Part shown: positions 33,661 through 42,847 of the stretch, piece after piece
Layout: every line of letters begins with the position of its first letter
Numbering within the stretch: the stretch's first letter is position 1
Assembly: GCA_021771755.1 (NCBI GenBank)
Contig: JAETOL010000001.1
Span: 1-64,000, forward strand
DNA from: Lachnospiraceae bacterium
GTDB taxonomy: Bacteria > Bacillota > Clostridia > Lachnospirales > Lachnospiraceae
Direction: 5' to 3'
DNA length: 64,000 bases
The notes under the pieces: generated by a model
The model's input: the letters and a program-made list of their open reading frames with translations, nothing else
What the model was told of the DNA's origin: nothing
Database searches by the model: none
Made by a program: the position numbers and the translations under genes

Positions 33661-35037
33661 TTAAATTCCCCCTTCTTTATAGGACTTACTGTTGCGATAG
33701 GTAAGAAGCGCTCCCACCGCCAGGATGATAAAGGTCAGAATACCGATTACGGCACCGATATTGTAATACTGTTTATCAATGGTCAGCTTATAAAGCCATG
33801 TGACCAGAAGGTCTGTCTTTCCTGCGGTAGATGCCAGATCGGTAACCGGGTCTCCGACTGAAAGAAGATAAATGATATTAAAGTTATTCACGTTTCCGGT
33901 AAAGGTCACGATCAGGTACGGTGTTGTCACATACAGCATATATGGAAGTGTGATCTTGAAAAATCGCTGTACTGCATTGGCTCCGTCCACTTTTGCCGCC
34001 TCATAAAGCTCTTCCGGAATATTCTGCAGAACACCGGTAAGCTGAAGCAGTGTGTAAGGAACACCAACCCAGATATTGATCACAATAACCGTCACCCTTG
34101 CCCAGGTAGGATCTGTAAAAAACGGAAGGCTTGCATCTGCTCCGATCCATCCCAGATTTCTGAGAAGAACGTTAACCGCACCGTTTGGCTGAAGCATGGT
34201 ACGCATGATCAGAAGAGATACGAACATCGGCACCGCGCAGGAAAGCACAAAGCAGAATCTCCAGAATCCCTTGGCTTTTGTATCCTTACGATTGATTACC
34301 ATCGCAAGGATCATACCGAAGATATAGTTACTGAAGGTAGCAAAGAATGCCCAGATCAGGGTCCATCCAAGCACAGACCAGAAGGTGCTTCCCAGAATAC
34401 TGTTGGAGTCAAACAAGGCCTTGAAGTTTTCCAGCCCGACCCAGTCAAACAGCATCAGATGATTTCCGATCTTACTGTAATTGGTAAATGCCATACAGAT
34501 CATAAAGATCAGCGGCAGAATTGTAAAAATACAAATGGCTGCCATAGGCGGAGTCATCAGAAGTCTGTGAAGATTCTCATGAAGCAGAGATTTCAGATCT
34601 TCTGCAAAAGTATTCACATGCTGTCCGTTTTTGTCCAGACATTCTGCTTTGTAGGCGCTTTTAAGAGTGCCTCTCCAAACCCAGATCATAAGCAGTGTCA
34701 GAAGGACCGTTGCCACTCCGTAGAGCAGGATCAGTACCGACTGATCGCCCTGTGTGTACACATAAACCTGATTTGCCTCATCCCAGACTTCTTTCTGCGG
34801 AACGCTGCCCAGAGAGCCCAGCATACTCAGAAAGCCGATGCCGTTCATCAGCATAAATACAAGATATGCAGCTTCTACTGCCAGATATAAAAGACCTTTG
34901 ATCTTCTGTTTGTGGACAAAGTTTCCGAATCCCATCAGTACCATGGAAAGTTTTGTCTCAATCCCGCCTTTTTTTATAGCGTTCATGCAGGTATATGGTG
35001 TGGAAAACCCGTCTTCCTTTTTCATTAATTTCAACAT
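33661..35037 (-). CDS. malF: Maltodextrin ABC transporter permease MalF
   Basis: This 458-residue permease has a basic N-terminus and two extra N-terminal membrane segments (about 45-75 and 100-125) before the common six-helix BPD core, as in Gram-positive MalF. The EAA loop EAAKVDGANAVQRFFKITLP is present near residue 370. It follows malE by 17 bp and precedes malG by 2 bp. Intact; with malE broken (below), the complex may lack its usual binding protein. Confidence 0.95.
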   Translation of the reverse strand: MLKLMKKEDGFSTPYTCMNAIKKGGIETKLSMVLMGFGNFVHKQKIKGLLYLAVEAAYLVFMLMNGIGFLSMLGSLGSVPQKEVWDEANQVYVYTQGDQSVLILLYGVATVLLTLLMIWVWRGTLKSAYKAECLDKNGQHVNTFAEDLKSLLHENLHRLLMTPPMAAICIFTILPLIFMICMAFTNYSKIGNHLMLFDWVGLENFKALFDSNSILGSTFWSVLGWTLIWAFFATFSNYIFGMILAMVINRKDTKAKGFWRFCFVLSCAVPMFVSLLIMRTMLQPNGAVNVLLRNLGWIGADASLPFFTDPTWARVTVIVINIWVGVPYTLLQLTGVLQNIPEELYEAAKVDGANAVQRFFKITLPYMLYVTTPYLIVTFTGNVNNFNIIYLLSVGDPVTDLASTAGKTDLLVTWLYKLTIDKQYYNIGAVIGILTFIILAVGALLTYRNSKSYKEGGI

Positions 35038-35054
35038 TTTCCTATCCCCTTCTT

Positions 35055-36185
35055 TTAAATACCGTCGCTGTTCATCGCCTCATTCATATCCTCCGTCTGC
35101 TGTGCGGAATTTTCATGAGTCACGCTTCCGTTACGGATACCTTTTCCCATATTTTCCACCGGAACCCAGCAGTTGTTCATCTTTGCAACAAAAGGCTGAA
35201 GAATGGAAGTCCGGTTAAAGGTATCATTCTGTGCTGAAACAAGCGGATCTGCAGCAATGCTTTTTTCTTCAAGAAGCTCTGTGTTACAGGGGATCACATT
35301 TCTCAGTTCGTAATGTGTTTTCTATGCATCTGCAGAGCCCAGATAAACAGCAAGCTCTACTGCCGCTACCATGTTTTTGCTGTAGGGGTTCACTCCTATG
35401 GCCTTGGATCCGGCATAAGCTGTCATCTGTTTTTCCTGACCATTCAGGGTATAAGTCGGAAGAGCCGCAGCCCCCATATTATCACCAAGGGCTTCCTTTA
35501 CGGCATTGGCATCCCAGGAACCGGAGAAAATAGCATTGATGCTTCCATCGCGGAGTCCTGCAAGGCCGGAACCGTCTGCATCAATTTCAAAATTCGGATT
35601 TGCAGCCAGATCGATCAGATAATCGGTTACCTCTGCTGCTTTTTCTCCGCTAAAATCCACTCCCTTGGATTCATCTGTTCCATCTCCAAAGAGGGTACAG
35701 CCATTTCCAATATAGAAGGAAGGGAGATACCAGGAATTGGTAAACGGAACGCCGTAAAGATCGCCGTCCTTTACCAGAGATTCCAGAACCTCCGGAGAGT
35801 TGGTCGTTTCAATCTCTTCCCGATACTTTCCACCAAATTTTGCCAGTGCATTGGCATCTGTCATGATGGTCAGTGTATCGTTGGCATACATAAATACATC
35901 TGCACTTGCCTCCGGATCCTGTGCCACCTGATTTGCCGCTGTTGCCTCATCTACGATTCCATACACAAAGGTGATGTCCCATTCCGGATGAAGCTCCGCA
36001 AAATCCTCACAGGTATTCTGAAGCCACTGGCCGCTGTCTTTGGACTGATCCTCCGAAGGAGACCACACCATCAGACGCACCTTTTCCTTTGCTCCTGAAT
36101 CCTGACTTTCTGCTCCGCCGCATCCGGCAAGACCGGTTACTGCAAGAACACCTGCCATCAGAAGCGCTGCTCTTCTCTTTCCCAT
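35055..36185 (-). pseudogene. malE: Maltodextrin-binding lipoprotein MalE with an internal amber codon
   Basis: This CUT1 solute-binding lipoprotein has a signal peptide with lipobox LAGC (Cys at about 22) and a mature domain starting GGAESQDSG. One reading frame of 377 codons runs from ATG 36185 to 35055, interrupted only by TAG at 35322-35324, where a CAG (Gln) is expected: the sequence reads LGSADA-stop-KTHYELRNVIPCN. The first 287 residues would be made; the missing 88 include the C-terminal lobe helices, so ligand binding should fail unless the codon is suppressed or is a sequencing error. It is the first gene of the operon, with a strong promoter and LacI-type operator. Confidence 0.88.
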
Positions 36186-36204
36186 TTTTCTTTCTCCTTA
36201 TTTG

Positions 36205-36256
36205 TTTCGTATTGTTTCGATAGCTGTAATATACCTCACACCTGAAAAAACGTCAA
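36205..36256 (-). promoter_or_regulatory. mal operon promoter with LacI-type half-sites
   Basis: On the minus strand TTGACG (36251-36256), 17 bp, TATATT (36228-36233). Just downstream two TTTCG half-sites (plus-strand GTTTCGTATTGTTTCGAT at 36205-36222) overlap the expected transcription start, a typical place for repression by a LacI-family protein such as the adjacent regulator. Confidence 0.72.
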
Positions 36257-36340
36257 TATACCAGAATTTTTTCTCTGTTTTAACCATTTTTCAGTATCAT
36301 TTTTTGTGTATTTTTCACATTATTTATTTTTTCTTTTCAA

Positions 36341-36397
36341 TTTCGCGAAACAAAAACAGGCAAAATAATTGCATTTTCCTCCGCATTTCGATATAAT
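36341..36397 (+). promoter_or_regulatory. Promoter and palindromic operator of the LacI-type regulator
   Basis: TTGCAT (36369-36374), 17 bp, TATAAT (36392-36397) precede the regulator gene by about 75 bp. Upstream, TTTCGCGAAA (36341-36350) is a perfect palindrome with the central CG typical of LacI-family operators, which suggests autoregulation or joint control of the divergent operon. Confidence 0.7.
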
Positions 36398-36472
36398 AGA
36401 AGAAACATTCCTATGACCGTATACAGCTGCGGCATAAACTTACCTTCTGCACATATCAAGAAAGGCATATAT

Positions 36473-37504
36473 ATGGCTACTATACAGGACATTGCTGACA
36501 GACTGGGCGTTTCCAAGGGAACTGTTTCCAAAGCCATCAATAACGCCCCCGACATCAGCGAAACTTTACGAAAAACTATTTTGGATACCGCCGTGGAAAT
36601 GGGGTATACCCGCCTGCGGAGACAAAAAAATGATGCAAAACGTTTTTGCATCATCATAGAAAATATGGAATACGAGGAGCCTCATCAGTTCGGTTACGAT
36701 TTTGTCATTGGTTTCCGCCAGATGGCAGAGCCTGCCGGGTATGTAGTTGATGTGATCCCCGTAACTGAAAAATTTCAGAAAAAAACACCCTATGATGTTT
36801 TTATGCTGCAAAATGATTATGCAGGGGCTTTTGTCCTTGGCTTTTCTCTCAGCGATCCCTGGATGACGGATTTTCGGACCAGTCATACTCCTACCGTTCT
36901 TTATGATAACTATATTCCCGCCAATCCCTTCATTGCTTCCATCGGGATTGACAACAACGAAGGAATGGCTCTTGCTGTATCCCATCTGAAAAAGCTCGGG
37001 CACAAAAAGATCGGTTATTTAAGCAGCGCCCTGGGATCTTATATCATGCAGGTACGACACAAAGCATTTTTCCAGGCTATGAAGCAAAACGGCCTGAAAG
37101 CGGAGCCGGACTATACAGGGGCTTCCTATTATGTGACAAAATGTATCGAAAAACACCTTCCACGGCTTCTGAACATGGGAATGACTGCCATGATCTGCAG
37201 CCACGATCAGATTGCCAACGCTGCCATTGTTCAGTGTCAGCAGTTAGGATACCGTGTTCCCGGAGATATCAGTATCATCGGATTTGACGATCTGCCTTTG
37301 TGCGCCTATACTTCTCCTCCGCTGACTACCGTACGTCAGGATCGTACCGTTCTGGGAAAATGCGGTTTTTATGCCATGGACAGCATTTTGAATCAGGTAT
37401 CTATCGGATCGATTCTGATCCATGCGCAGCTGATAGAGCGCCATTCCACCGGAGCAGCTCCGGAAGCACTGAAAAAAACAGGTTCTTCTCAGATACCGGA
37501 ATGA
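36473..37504 (+). CDS. LacI-family regulator of the alpha-glucan operon
   Basis: This 343-residue regulator has an N-terminal HTH (ATIQDIADRLGVSKGTVSKAINN), a hinge helix and a periplasmic-binding-protein-like sensor ending in ISIIGFDDLPLCAYTSPPLTTV. ATG 36473 places MATIQDIA at the N-terminus as in the family; the frame's earlier start adds a non-homologous tail. It is divergent from malE with 287 bp between starts, which hold two promoters and operator-like sites. The likely inducer is maltose or a maltodextrin. Family and site are seen; the ligand is inferred from context. Confidence 0.92.
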   Translation: MATIQDIADRLGVSKGTVSKAINNAPDISETLRKTILDTAVEMGYTRLRRQKNDAKRFCIIIENMEYEEPHQFGYDFVIGFRQMAEPAGYVVDVIPVTEKFQKKTPYDVFMLQNDYAGAFVLGFSLSDPWMTDFRTSHTPTVLYDNYIPANPFIASIGIDNNEGMALAVSHLKKLGHKKIGYLSSALGSYIMQVRHKAFFQAMKQNGLKAEPDYTGASYYVTKCIEKHLPRLLNMGMTAMICSHDQIANAAIVQCQQLGYRVPGDISIIGFDDLPLCAYTSPPLTTVRQDRTVLGKCGFYAMDSILNQVSIGSILIHAQLIERHSTGAAPEALKKTGSSQIPE

Positions 37505-37544
37505 TAAAACAGCCATACACAGGCAGTAGAAAGGGGATAATCTC

Positions 37545-38633
37545 ATGTCAATACAGCGGACTTTACAAAAATATATGGATGACTGGAAAAATATCAGCGG
37601 ACTGGATTTCTGTCTTCTCACCAGCGAAAACGAGATATTTGTAACTACCTGCTCCCGCACTCTCCCTTCCGAGGCAAAGCTGGAAGAATTCCGCAGCGGA
37701 AACGCCCTGATCATGGCAAATGCCAGCCGATGCCTCTGCAAGGTCATGTACAAAGAAAAACCGGCCTATATCCTGGTTGTTTGGGGAAGCGGCGAAAGCG
37801 TTTCCACCATCAGCCAGCTTGCAGTCTGCCAGGTACAGAGTCTTCTGGAAGCCTATGCAGAAAAAAATGACAAGAATGTCTTTATGCAAAAGCTCCTTCT
37901 GGGAACCTACGGGGAAGTGGAAGCCTTTAACCGGGCAAAAAAACTTCATATTTCTTCTACCGCAAGACGAGCTGTCTTTCTGGTAGAAACCCGCCGCCAG
38001 AGAGACGAGCACGCGCTTGCCACCATACGAAATATTTTTTCCGCCCGAACCAGGGATTTTATTACCTCTGTAGATGATTCGGGAATCATCGTGATCCGCG
38101 AGCTTTCTTCCACAGAAACCGACGAAGATCTGGAGGATATCGCCCATATGCTGGTAGATATGCTTGGCGCCGAGGCTATGACCCAGGCCTGGGTTTCCTA
38201 CAGCAACACTGCCGATGACCTTCTTCAGCTTTCCAATGCCTACAAGGAAGCCAGAACTGCCATGGAGATCGGCAAGATCTTCTATTCCGAAAGAAACGTG
38301 TTCAGCTATCGGAAACTGGGTATCGGAAGACTGATCTATCAGCTTCCGGTATCTGTATGCGAAATGTTCATCCAGGAGGTCTTTGGAGATGAATCTCTGG
38401 ATTCCATCGACAGCGAAACCCTTGCTATCATCCGCACTTTCTTTGAGAATAACCTGAATCTTTCCGAAACCTCCAGACAGCTTTATGTTCACAGAAACAC
38501 TCTGGTATACCGTTTTGAAAAAATCCAGAAAAAATTCGGTCTGGATCTGCGCACCTTCGAAGATGCCCTGACCTTTAAACTTGCCATGCTGGTAAGCGGC
38601 TATGTAACCTATCACAAAAACGGACGGAACTGA
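37545..38633 (+). CDS. PucR/CdaR-type transcriptional regulator
   Basis: This 362-residue protein carries the C-terminal PucR helix-turn-helix, seen in TFFENNLNLSETSRQLYVHRN and the following TLVYRFEKIQKKFGLDLR. The middle resembles the CdaR GGDEF-like domain, and the N-terminus is an uncharacterised sensor. It begins 40 bp after the LacI-type gene, with GAAAGGGG before the ATG, so the two are probably cotranscribed. Such regulators often act as activators of sugar or sugar-acid operons; here it may provide a second input to the mal operon. A strong bidirectional terminator follows. Confidence 0.88.
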   Translation: MSIQRTLQKYMDDWKNISGLDFCLLTSENEIFVTTCSRTLPSEAKLEEFRSGNALIMANASRCLCKVMYKEKPAYILVVWGSGESVSTISQLAVCQVQSLLEAYAEKNDKNVFMQKLLLGTYGEVEAFNRAKKLHISSTARRAVFLVETRRQRDEHALATIRNIFSARTRDFITSVDDSGIIVIRELSSTETDEDLEDIAHMLVDMLGAEAMTQAWVSYSNTADDLLQLSNAYKEARTAMEIGKIFYSERNVFSYRKLGIGRLIYQLPVSVCEMFIQEVFGDESLDSIDSETLAIIRTFFENNLNLSETSRQLYVHRNTLVYRFEKIQKKFGLDLRTFEDALTFKLAMLVSGYVTYHKNGRN

Positions 38634-38665
38634 GACCTGAATCAGAAGCGGTTCCATATGCAGCT

Positions 38666-38706
38666 AAAAGGAGCTGTCACACTTTGATGTGACAGCTCCT
38701 TTTAGC
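38666..38706. terminator. Bidirectional terminator
   Basis: AAAAGGAGCTGTCACA (38666-38681) and TGTGACAGCTCCTTTT (38688-38703) form a 16-bp perfect stem with T-rich ends on both strands, between the convergent pucR-type and Rpn genes. Confidence 0.9.
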
Positions 38707-38722
38707 ATTTTAACACTTACGA

Positions 38723-39619
38723 TCACTGTTTGTTATTTCGTTCCTCCAGAAGTTTCTTCAGCCGCCGGATCTCTGCTTCTGCGGCTTCTGTTTTCTTTCG
38801 TTCCATGGCAATGCCTTGTTCGATGCCTTGTTCGATACCCTGTTCGATACCCTGTTCGATACCTCGCTGAATCAGTTTATCGGATTCCAGTTCCAATACC
38901 TTTCCGCCCATTACATCACCAAATCCTTTCTTTATTTCTTCTCTGTCCCTGAACACATAATCTGCAATCCGGATTATCAGTTCGATCATATCCCGGTATG
39001 ATTTTTCGTTTCCATGGTCGAGAAATTTCATTTCCAGATACTTTTCAATTTTTCTATACTCATCCAAAAATTCTTTCCGCTTTTTGCTGTCTGTATCCAG
39101 ATCTTTTTCTTTTTCATATCTCATTACATGATACGGCAATAAAAACAACAGATGTTTCCGTAACATTTCATCACAGGTAAAATTCTGTACCTGAACGATG
39201 GGAACCGTATATTCTGCCGTATTTCCATTTGGCATCACAAGTTCCATAGATATCATATCCATCTTTTTTGTACCACGCAGGTACAGGACGCATGACTGTG
39301 GAAAATACATCCGATATCTGCCATTTTCCTTCTGCACATTTTCCAGACTGATTGCAAAATCATATTCGATCATCCGGATCACCATAGTGGAATCGTCCGT
39401 ACTCTGACATTCTATATGGTAGATCCGGTCTGCAATCAGCAGATGAGAGTCTGTGATCACCCTGCCGTTTTGTGTCTGATGTTCATTTCTCTTTTGTATG
39501 ATCTCGATGTCTTCCGGATAGGCAGTACCAAAGACTTCATTGATCAGCGGAATTACCAGCTTCGGCATCTTTTCCAGCATTGTCCGGAACACATCATCAA
39601 AAATAGTGCTGTTTTCCAT
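38723..39619 (-). CDS. Rpn-family recombination-promoting nuclease / PD-(D/E)xK transposase-like protein
   Basis: This 298-residue protein of the Rpn/YhgA-like (PDDEXK) family consists of DNA endonucleases that promote RecA-independent recombination and occur in many copies in gut Firmicutes. The nuclease core lies in the first 150 residues: NRNEHQTQNG region, ITDSHLLIADRIYHIECQS (Asp and Glu-x-Gln) and RYRMYFPQSCVLYLRG. The C-terminal part is charged and helical and has tandem IEQG units (four copies, 12 bp each, around 38,812-38,865) followed by a coiled coil. The repeat makes the gene prone to in-frame length change. It is monocistronic. Confidence 0.87.
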   Translation of the reverse strand: MENSTIFDDVFRTMLEKMPKLVIPLINEVFGTAYPEDIEIIQKRNEHQTQNGRVITDSHLLIADRIYHIECQSTDDSTMVIRMIEYDFAISLENVQKENGRYRMYFPQSCVLYLRGTKKMDMISMELVMPNGNTAEYTVPIVQVQNFTCDEMLRKHLLFLLPYHVMRYEKEKDLDTDSKKRKEFLDEYRKIEKYLEMKFLDHGNEKSYRDMIELIIRIADYVFRDREEIKKGFGDVMGGKVLELESDKLIQRGIEQGIEQGIEQGIEQGIAMERKKTEAAEAEIRRLKKLLEERNNKQ

Positions 39620-39853
39620 AAGACTTCCCTTTCTTTATGTAATTCTCATTGCTATCTTTCAGGTTTTGTCTTATGTATTTCGAGGAATGTTGTCAGACTG
39701 TATATGTTATTCCGAAAAATTCCGGAAATTCTTGTCTTTTGTAAAGTTATTATCTGCAGCCTCCCGCCCCTGCAGCTTTTTATGTTTATATTATAAATCA
39801 AGTATCTCAAATTATAAAGAAAAATATACTACATGAAGATTCAATAATCTTAA

Positions 39854-40903
39854 TTATTTCAGCAGCATCAGATGCTCCGGAGGCAGATACAGATACTCCG
39901 GTAACAGCCTCTCTTCTGTCTCCCGGAAGCTGTTTCTTGGACGCATCCACCACAAAACAGTGTCCTTATCCATTTCGGGTGTCTGAACAAGATACTGATG
40001 CTCAAATGTATTTTCCACATATTCTGCCGGCTGGAACGGAATACAGTTTTCTCCGTCTGTATCCCTTCCCTGAATCCAGTGTCCACGGATTGCCACATAA
40101 GAAGCTTCTTCAGGGATTTCCTTCTCCGTCCTAAGTGAAATTCCCCAGTCCAGGGCAAAAAGATATCGTGAACCCAGTTTTTCAATTCTGGAAAAGTTCT
40201 TGCACCCCGTAAGCCGGGCTGCCTCTACAAGCCCCGGCTGCTCAAAAAGATCCCTGGTCTTTCCAAATGTCAGTGTCTTTCCCTCTTTCAGAAGCATAAG
40301 CTCCCTGCAGAAACGGAAGGCCTCGTCGCGACTGTGCGTGACCATAAGCATATCTCCCTGATATTCCTGCAGAAAATCCTGCATATCTCTCTGGAGTACA
40401 TCTTTCAGGAACCCGTCCAAAGCCGAAAAAGGCTCGTCCAACAGAATCACCTCCGGCTCGCCGATCATCATTCTTGCCAGTGCCACTCTCTGCTGCTGTC
40501 CTCCGGAGAGCTGAGAAGGAACACGTTTTTCCAGTCCTTCCAGATGATATCTGCTGATAAAATCCCGGACCTTTTCATCCCGGAGTTTCTTTTCGCCACG
40601 AAAACCACAGCTTATATTTTCATAAACCGTCATGGTCGGAAAAAGCGCATAATTCTGGAACAGATATCCCACATGGCGCTCCTGGGGCTTCAGATTGATC
40701 TTTTTCTCTGAATCAAAAAGTGTTTTTCCATTAACCAGTATCTCTCCCCGATCCGGTGTCTCAATTCCGGCGATACAGCGGAGCGTCATGCTCTTTCCGC
40801 TTCCGGAAGCTCCCAGAATACCGGTCGATGCACTTTCTGTATCAAATTTTACCTTCAGGGAAAATCCCTTAAACTTCTTTTCTATATTGACATGAATCGA
40901 CAT
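39854..40903 (-). CDS. modC: Molybdate ABC transporter ATPase ModC
   Basis: This 349-residue ATP-binding subunit has Walker A GASGSGKSMT, Q-loop YLFQNYALFPTM, signature LSGGQQQR, Walker B VILLDEP and a C-terminal extension (about 230-349) in the position of the TOBE/Mop regulatory domain. It is the third gene of modABC, 22 bp after modB. Length is typical. It would power uptake of molybdate or tungstate. Confidence 0.93.
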   Translation of the reverse strand: MSIHVNIEKKFKGFSLKVKFDTESASTGILGASGSGKSMTLRCIAGIETPDRGEILVNGKTLFDSEKKINLKPQERHVGYLFQNYALFPTMTVYENISCGFRGEKKLRDEKVRDFISRYHLEGLEKRVPSQLSGGQQQRVALARMMIGEPEVILLDEPFSALDGFLKDVLQRDMQDFLQEYQGDMLMVTHSRDEAFRFCRELMLLKEGKTLTFGKTRDLFEQPGLVEAARLTGCKNFSRIEKLGSRYLFALDWGISLRTEKEIPEEASYVAIRGHWIQGRDTDGENCIPFQPAEYVENTFEHQYLVQTPEMDKDTVLWWMRPRNSFRETEERLLPEYLYLPPEHLMLLK

Positions 40904-40925
40904 ATTCTTTCCTTCTGTACTTTTA

Positions 40926-41621
40926 TTAGATCCATCTTCTGCTCTTCATTCCTCTTCCGGATACGATGTTGATCAGGGCCACGATCACAAAGGACAGGGC
41001 TACAATCACCACCACCCAGAAACCGGCCACATCATAATTTCCCGCCGCCGTCTCTGCGGCAATGGCAACGGAAACCGTTCTGGTCTTGCCCAGAATGTTT
41101 CCTGCAAGCATAGATGTAGCTCCGTATTCACCAATGGCTCTGGCAAAAGCCAGAACTGTACCCGATGCGATTCCCGGAGCCGCAGTGGGCATGATCACTT
41201 TCCAGAAGATCTTCCGGTCACTCATTCCAAGGGTCTGTCCTGCATGGATCAGATTTACATCCACCTGTTCAAAGGCAGCTCTGGCATTCCGGTACATCAA
41301 AGGAAAAGCAATCACCGCAGCCGCTACCACGCAGCCCTTCCAGGTCTGCACAATCTTAAAATCAAAATTCTCCAGAAGAAATTTTCCAAAGGGTCTCCTG
41401 AGACTAAAAATGATCAGCAGAAAAAAACCGGCAACTGTCGGAGGCAGTACCAGAGGCATTGTTAAAATACCATCCAGCACTGCCCTGGATACCGGTTTCA
41501 TTTTCATGATTTTTCTGGCACACCAGATTCCCAGAAAGAACGCGATGGTCGTAGCCACCGCGCCTGTTTTCAGGGAAATCCACAGAGGAGACCAGTTGAT
41601 CTCCTGTATAAACTCACTCAT
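40926..41621 (-). CDS. modB: Molybdate ABC transporter permease ModB
   Basis: This 231-residue permease has five to six membrane helices and the EAA-type loop QTLGMSDRKIFWKVIMPTAAPG. LVLPPTVAGFFLL and RAIGEYGATSMLAGN are ModB/CysT-type landmarks. It sits 12 bp after modA. No anomalies are seen. Confidence 0.93.
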   Translation of the reverse strand: MSEFIQEINWSPLWISLKTGAVATTIAFFLGIWCARKIMKMKPVSRAVLDGILTMPLVLPPTVAGFFLLIIFSLRRPFGKFLLENFDFKIVQTWKGCVVAAAVIAFPLMYRNARAAFEQVDVNLIHAGQTLGMSDRKIFWKVIMPTAAPGIASGTVLAFARAIGEYGATSMLAGNILGKTRTVSVAIAAETAAGNYDVAGFWVVVIVALSFVIVALINIVSGRGMKSRRWI

Positions 41622-41633
41622 AGTTTTCTCCGT

Positions 41634-42479
41634 TTATTCCGCTGCTTCCTCTTCTGTATTTTCCTCTGCGGCAGCCTCTTCCTTTTCCTCAGTGTACGGG
41701 CTGAATCCATACTCCTCAAAAACTTTCATAGCCTCTTCTGTCTGGAGATACTCAAGAAACACTTCTGCCGCCTCCTGTTCTGCCGAAGACGCCTCCTGAT
41801 CTTCTGTAAGTCCCACCGGATATAAAACCGGAGTTTCAAGAGCTTCTGCCGGAGCCTCCGCAATGATATCCACCTGATCGGCAACAGAAGCCGCATCTGT
41901 GGCATATACGACCCCGACCTCATTGCTTCCCTGTGTAATTGCTGCCAGAACCTCCGTTACATTTTTGCCCTCATTGATCTCCATTTTTTCTACCTGATCC
42001 ATGATTCCAAGATTGGTAAAAATTTCTCTGGCATACTGTCCCACAGGAACATCTTCCCCTGCAAGAGCCATATTTTCAGCTTCAGTGATATTCTCAAAAC
42101 CTGTCACCTTCGTTTCAGCATCCTTCAGCTTGATCAGCACTACCTTATTTTCCAGAAGATCTACAACAGAATCTTCCTTCGCAAGCTTTTCTTCCACAAG
42201 CGCATCCATCTGTTTCGTTGCTGCCGAAAAAAAGATATCGCATCTGGATCCTTCCTCGATCTGCGTCTGAAGAGTACCGGAACTGTCCGCATTATAAAAA
42301 ATTTCCACATCCGGATATTTCTGGTTAAAATCCTTCTGAATTTCCTCCATTGAATTGGCAAGGCTGGCTGCAATAAACACATAAAGTTCTCCGCCTGGTT
42401 CTGCAGCCTGTACATTTCCTGCTGTAAGTCCTGTTGTCATGATTCCTGCAAGTGCAATAACCGCCAGTTTTTTCTTCAT
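41634..42479 (-). CDS. modA: Molybdate-binding protein ModA
   Basis: This 281-residue exported binding protein has a signal peptide (MKKKLAVIALAGIMTTGLTAG, cleavage near AQAA/EPGG), FIAASLANSMEEIQKDF with oxyanion-binding Ser residues, ADSSGTLQTQIEEG and VGVVYATDAAS. The mature core is standard ModA. Unusually, it has an acidic Glu/Ala-rich tail (EEKEEAAAEENTEEEAAE) after the normal C-terminus (FEEYGFSPY), and no lipobox Cys. It is the first gene of modABC, and its promoter shares -35 bases with the divergent mop promoter. Confidence 0.92.
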   Translation of the reverse strand: MKKKLAVIALAGIMTTGLTAGNVQAAEPGGELYVFIAASLANSMEEIQKDFNQKYPDVEIFYNADSSGTLQTQIEEGSRCDIFFSAATKQMDALVEEKLAKEDSVVDLLENKVVLIKLKDAETKVTGFENITEAENMALAGEDVPVGQYAREIFTNLGIMDQVEKMEINEGKNVTEVLAAITQGSNEVGVVYATDAASVADQVDIIAEAPAEALETPVLYPVGLTEDQEASSAEQEAAEVFLEYLQTEEAMKVFEEYGFSPYTEEKEEAAAEENTEEEAAE

Positions 42480-42527
42480 TTCCCTTCTCCATTGTTTATT
42501 TTAGTTCTGTTTTATTTTGTTTTATTC

Positions 42528-42556
42528 ATTTTATATCAGAATACAATTCTTGTCAA
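42528..42556 (-). promoter_or_regulatory. modABC promoter
   Basis: On the minus strand TTGACA (42551-42556), 17 bp, TAAAAT (42528-42533). Its -35 overlaps five bases of the divergent promoter's -35 (42550-42555), so RNA polymerase can occupy only one at a time. TTTTATT repeats at 42507-42534 near the -10 are possible operator half-sites. Confidence 0.75.
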
Positions 42557-42578
42557 TTTATTTCATCTATGATATAGT
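42550..42578 (+). promoter_or_regulatory. mop-regulator promoter
   Basis: TTGTCA (42550-42555), 17 bp, TATAGT (42573-42578), about 57 bp before the mop ATG. It is arranged back to back with the modABC promoter, sharing -35 sequence. Confidence 0.75.
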
Positions 42579-42634
42579 GAAGAAAGAAATAATTATATTT
42601 TTTCCAAAAATTACAAAAAATAAGGAGAAAAATC

Positions 42635-42847
42635 ATGAAATTAAGTGCAAGAAATCAGTTAAAAGGAAAAGTCATCAGTATCAATAACGGAGCTGTAAAT
42701 TCCATTGTTTCTATTGATATCGGCGGTGGAAATATCATTGTTGCGACCATTTCCTGCACAGCAGTAGAGGAGCTTGGTCTTGAAGTCGGCTCTGATGCCT
42801 ATGCAGTGATCAAGGCTACTAATGTTATGGTAGGAATTGATGAATAA
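42635..42847 (+). CDS. mop: Molbindin (Mop) molybdate-binding protein
   Basis: This 70-residue single Mop/TOBE-domain protein of the molbindin family binds molybdate as an oligomer for storage or homeostasis. KLSARNQLKGKVISINNGAVNS is the family start, and SIDIGGGNIIVATISCTAVEELGLEVG the core. It has AAGGAG before the ATG. It overlaps the downstream regulator by 8 bp, so both are made together. Placement divergent from modABC supports a role in molybdate buffering or signalling. Confidence 0.93.
   Translation: MKLSARNQLKGKVISINNGAVNSIVSIDIGGGNIIVATISCTAVEELGLEVGSDAYAVIKATNVMVGIDE

Noticed and set aside
37563-38657. 364-codon minus-strand frame opposite the PucR-type gene
   Set aside because: Antisense of an intact regulator with HTH; no independent evidence.
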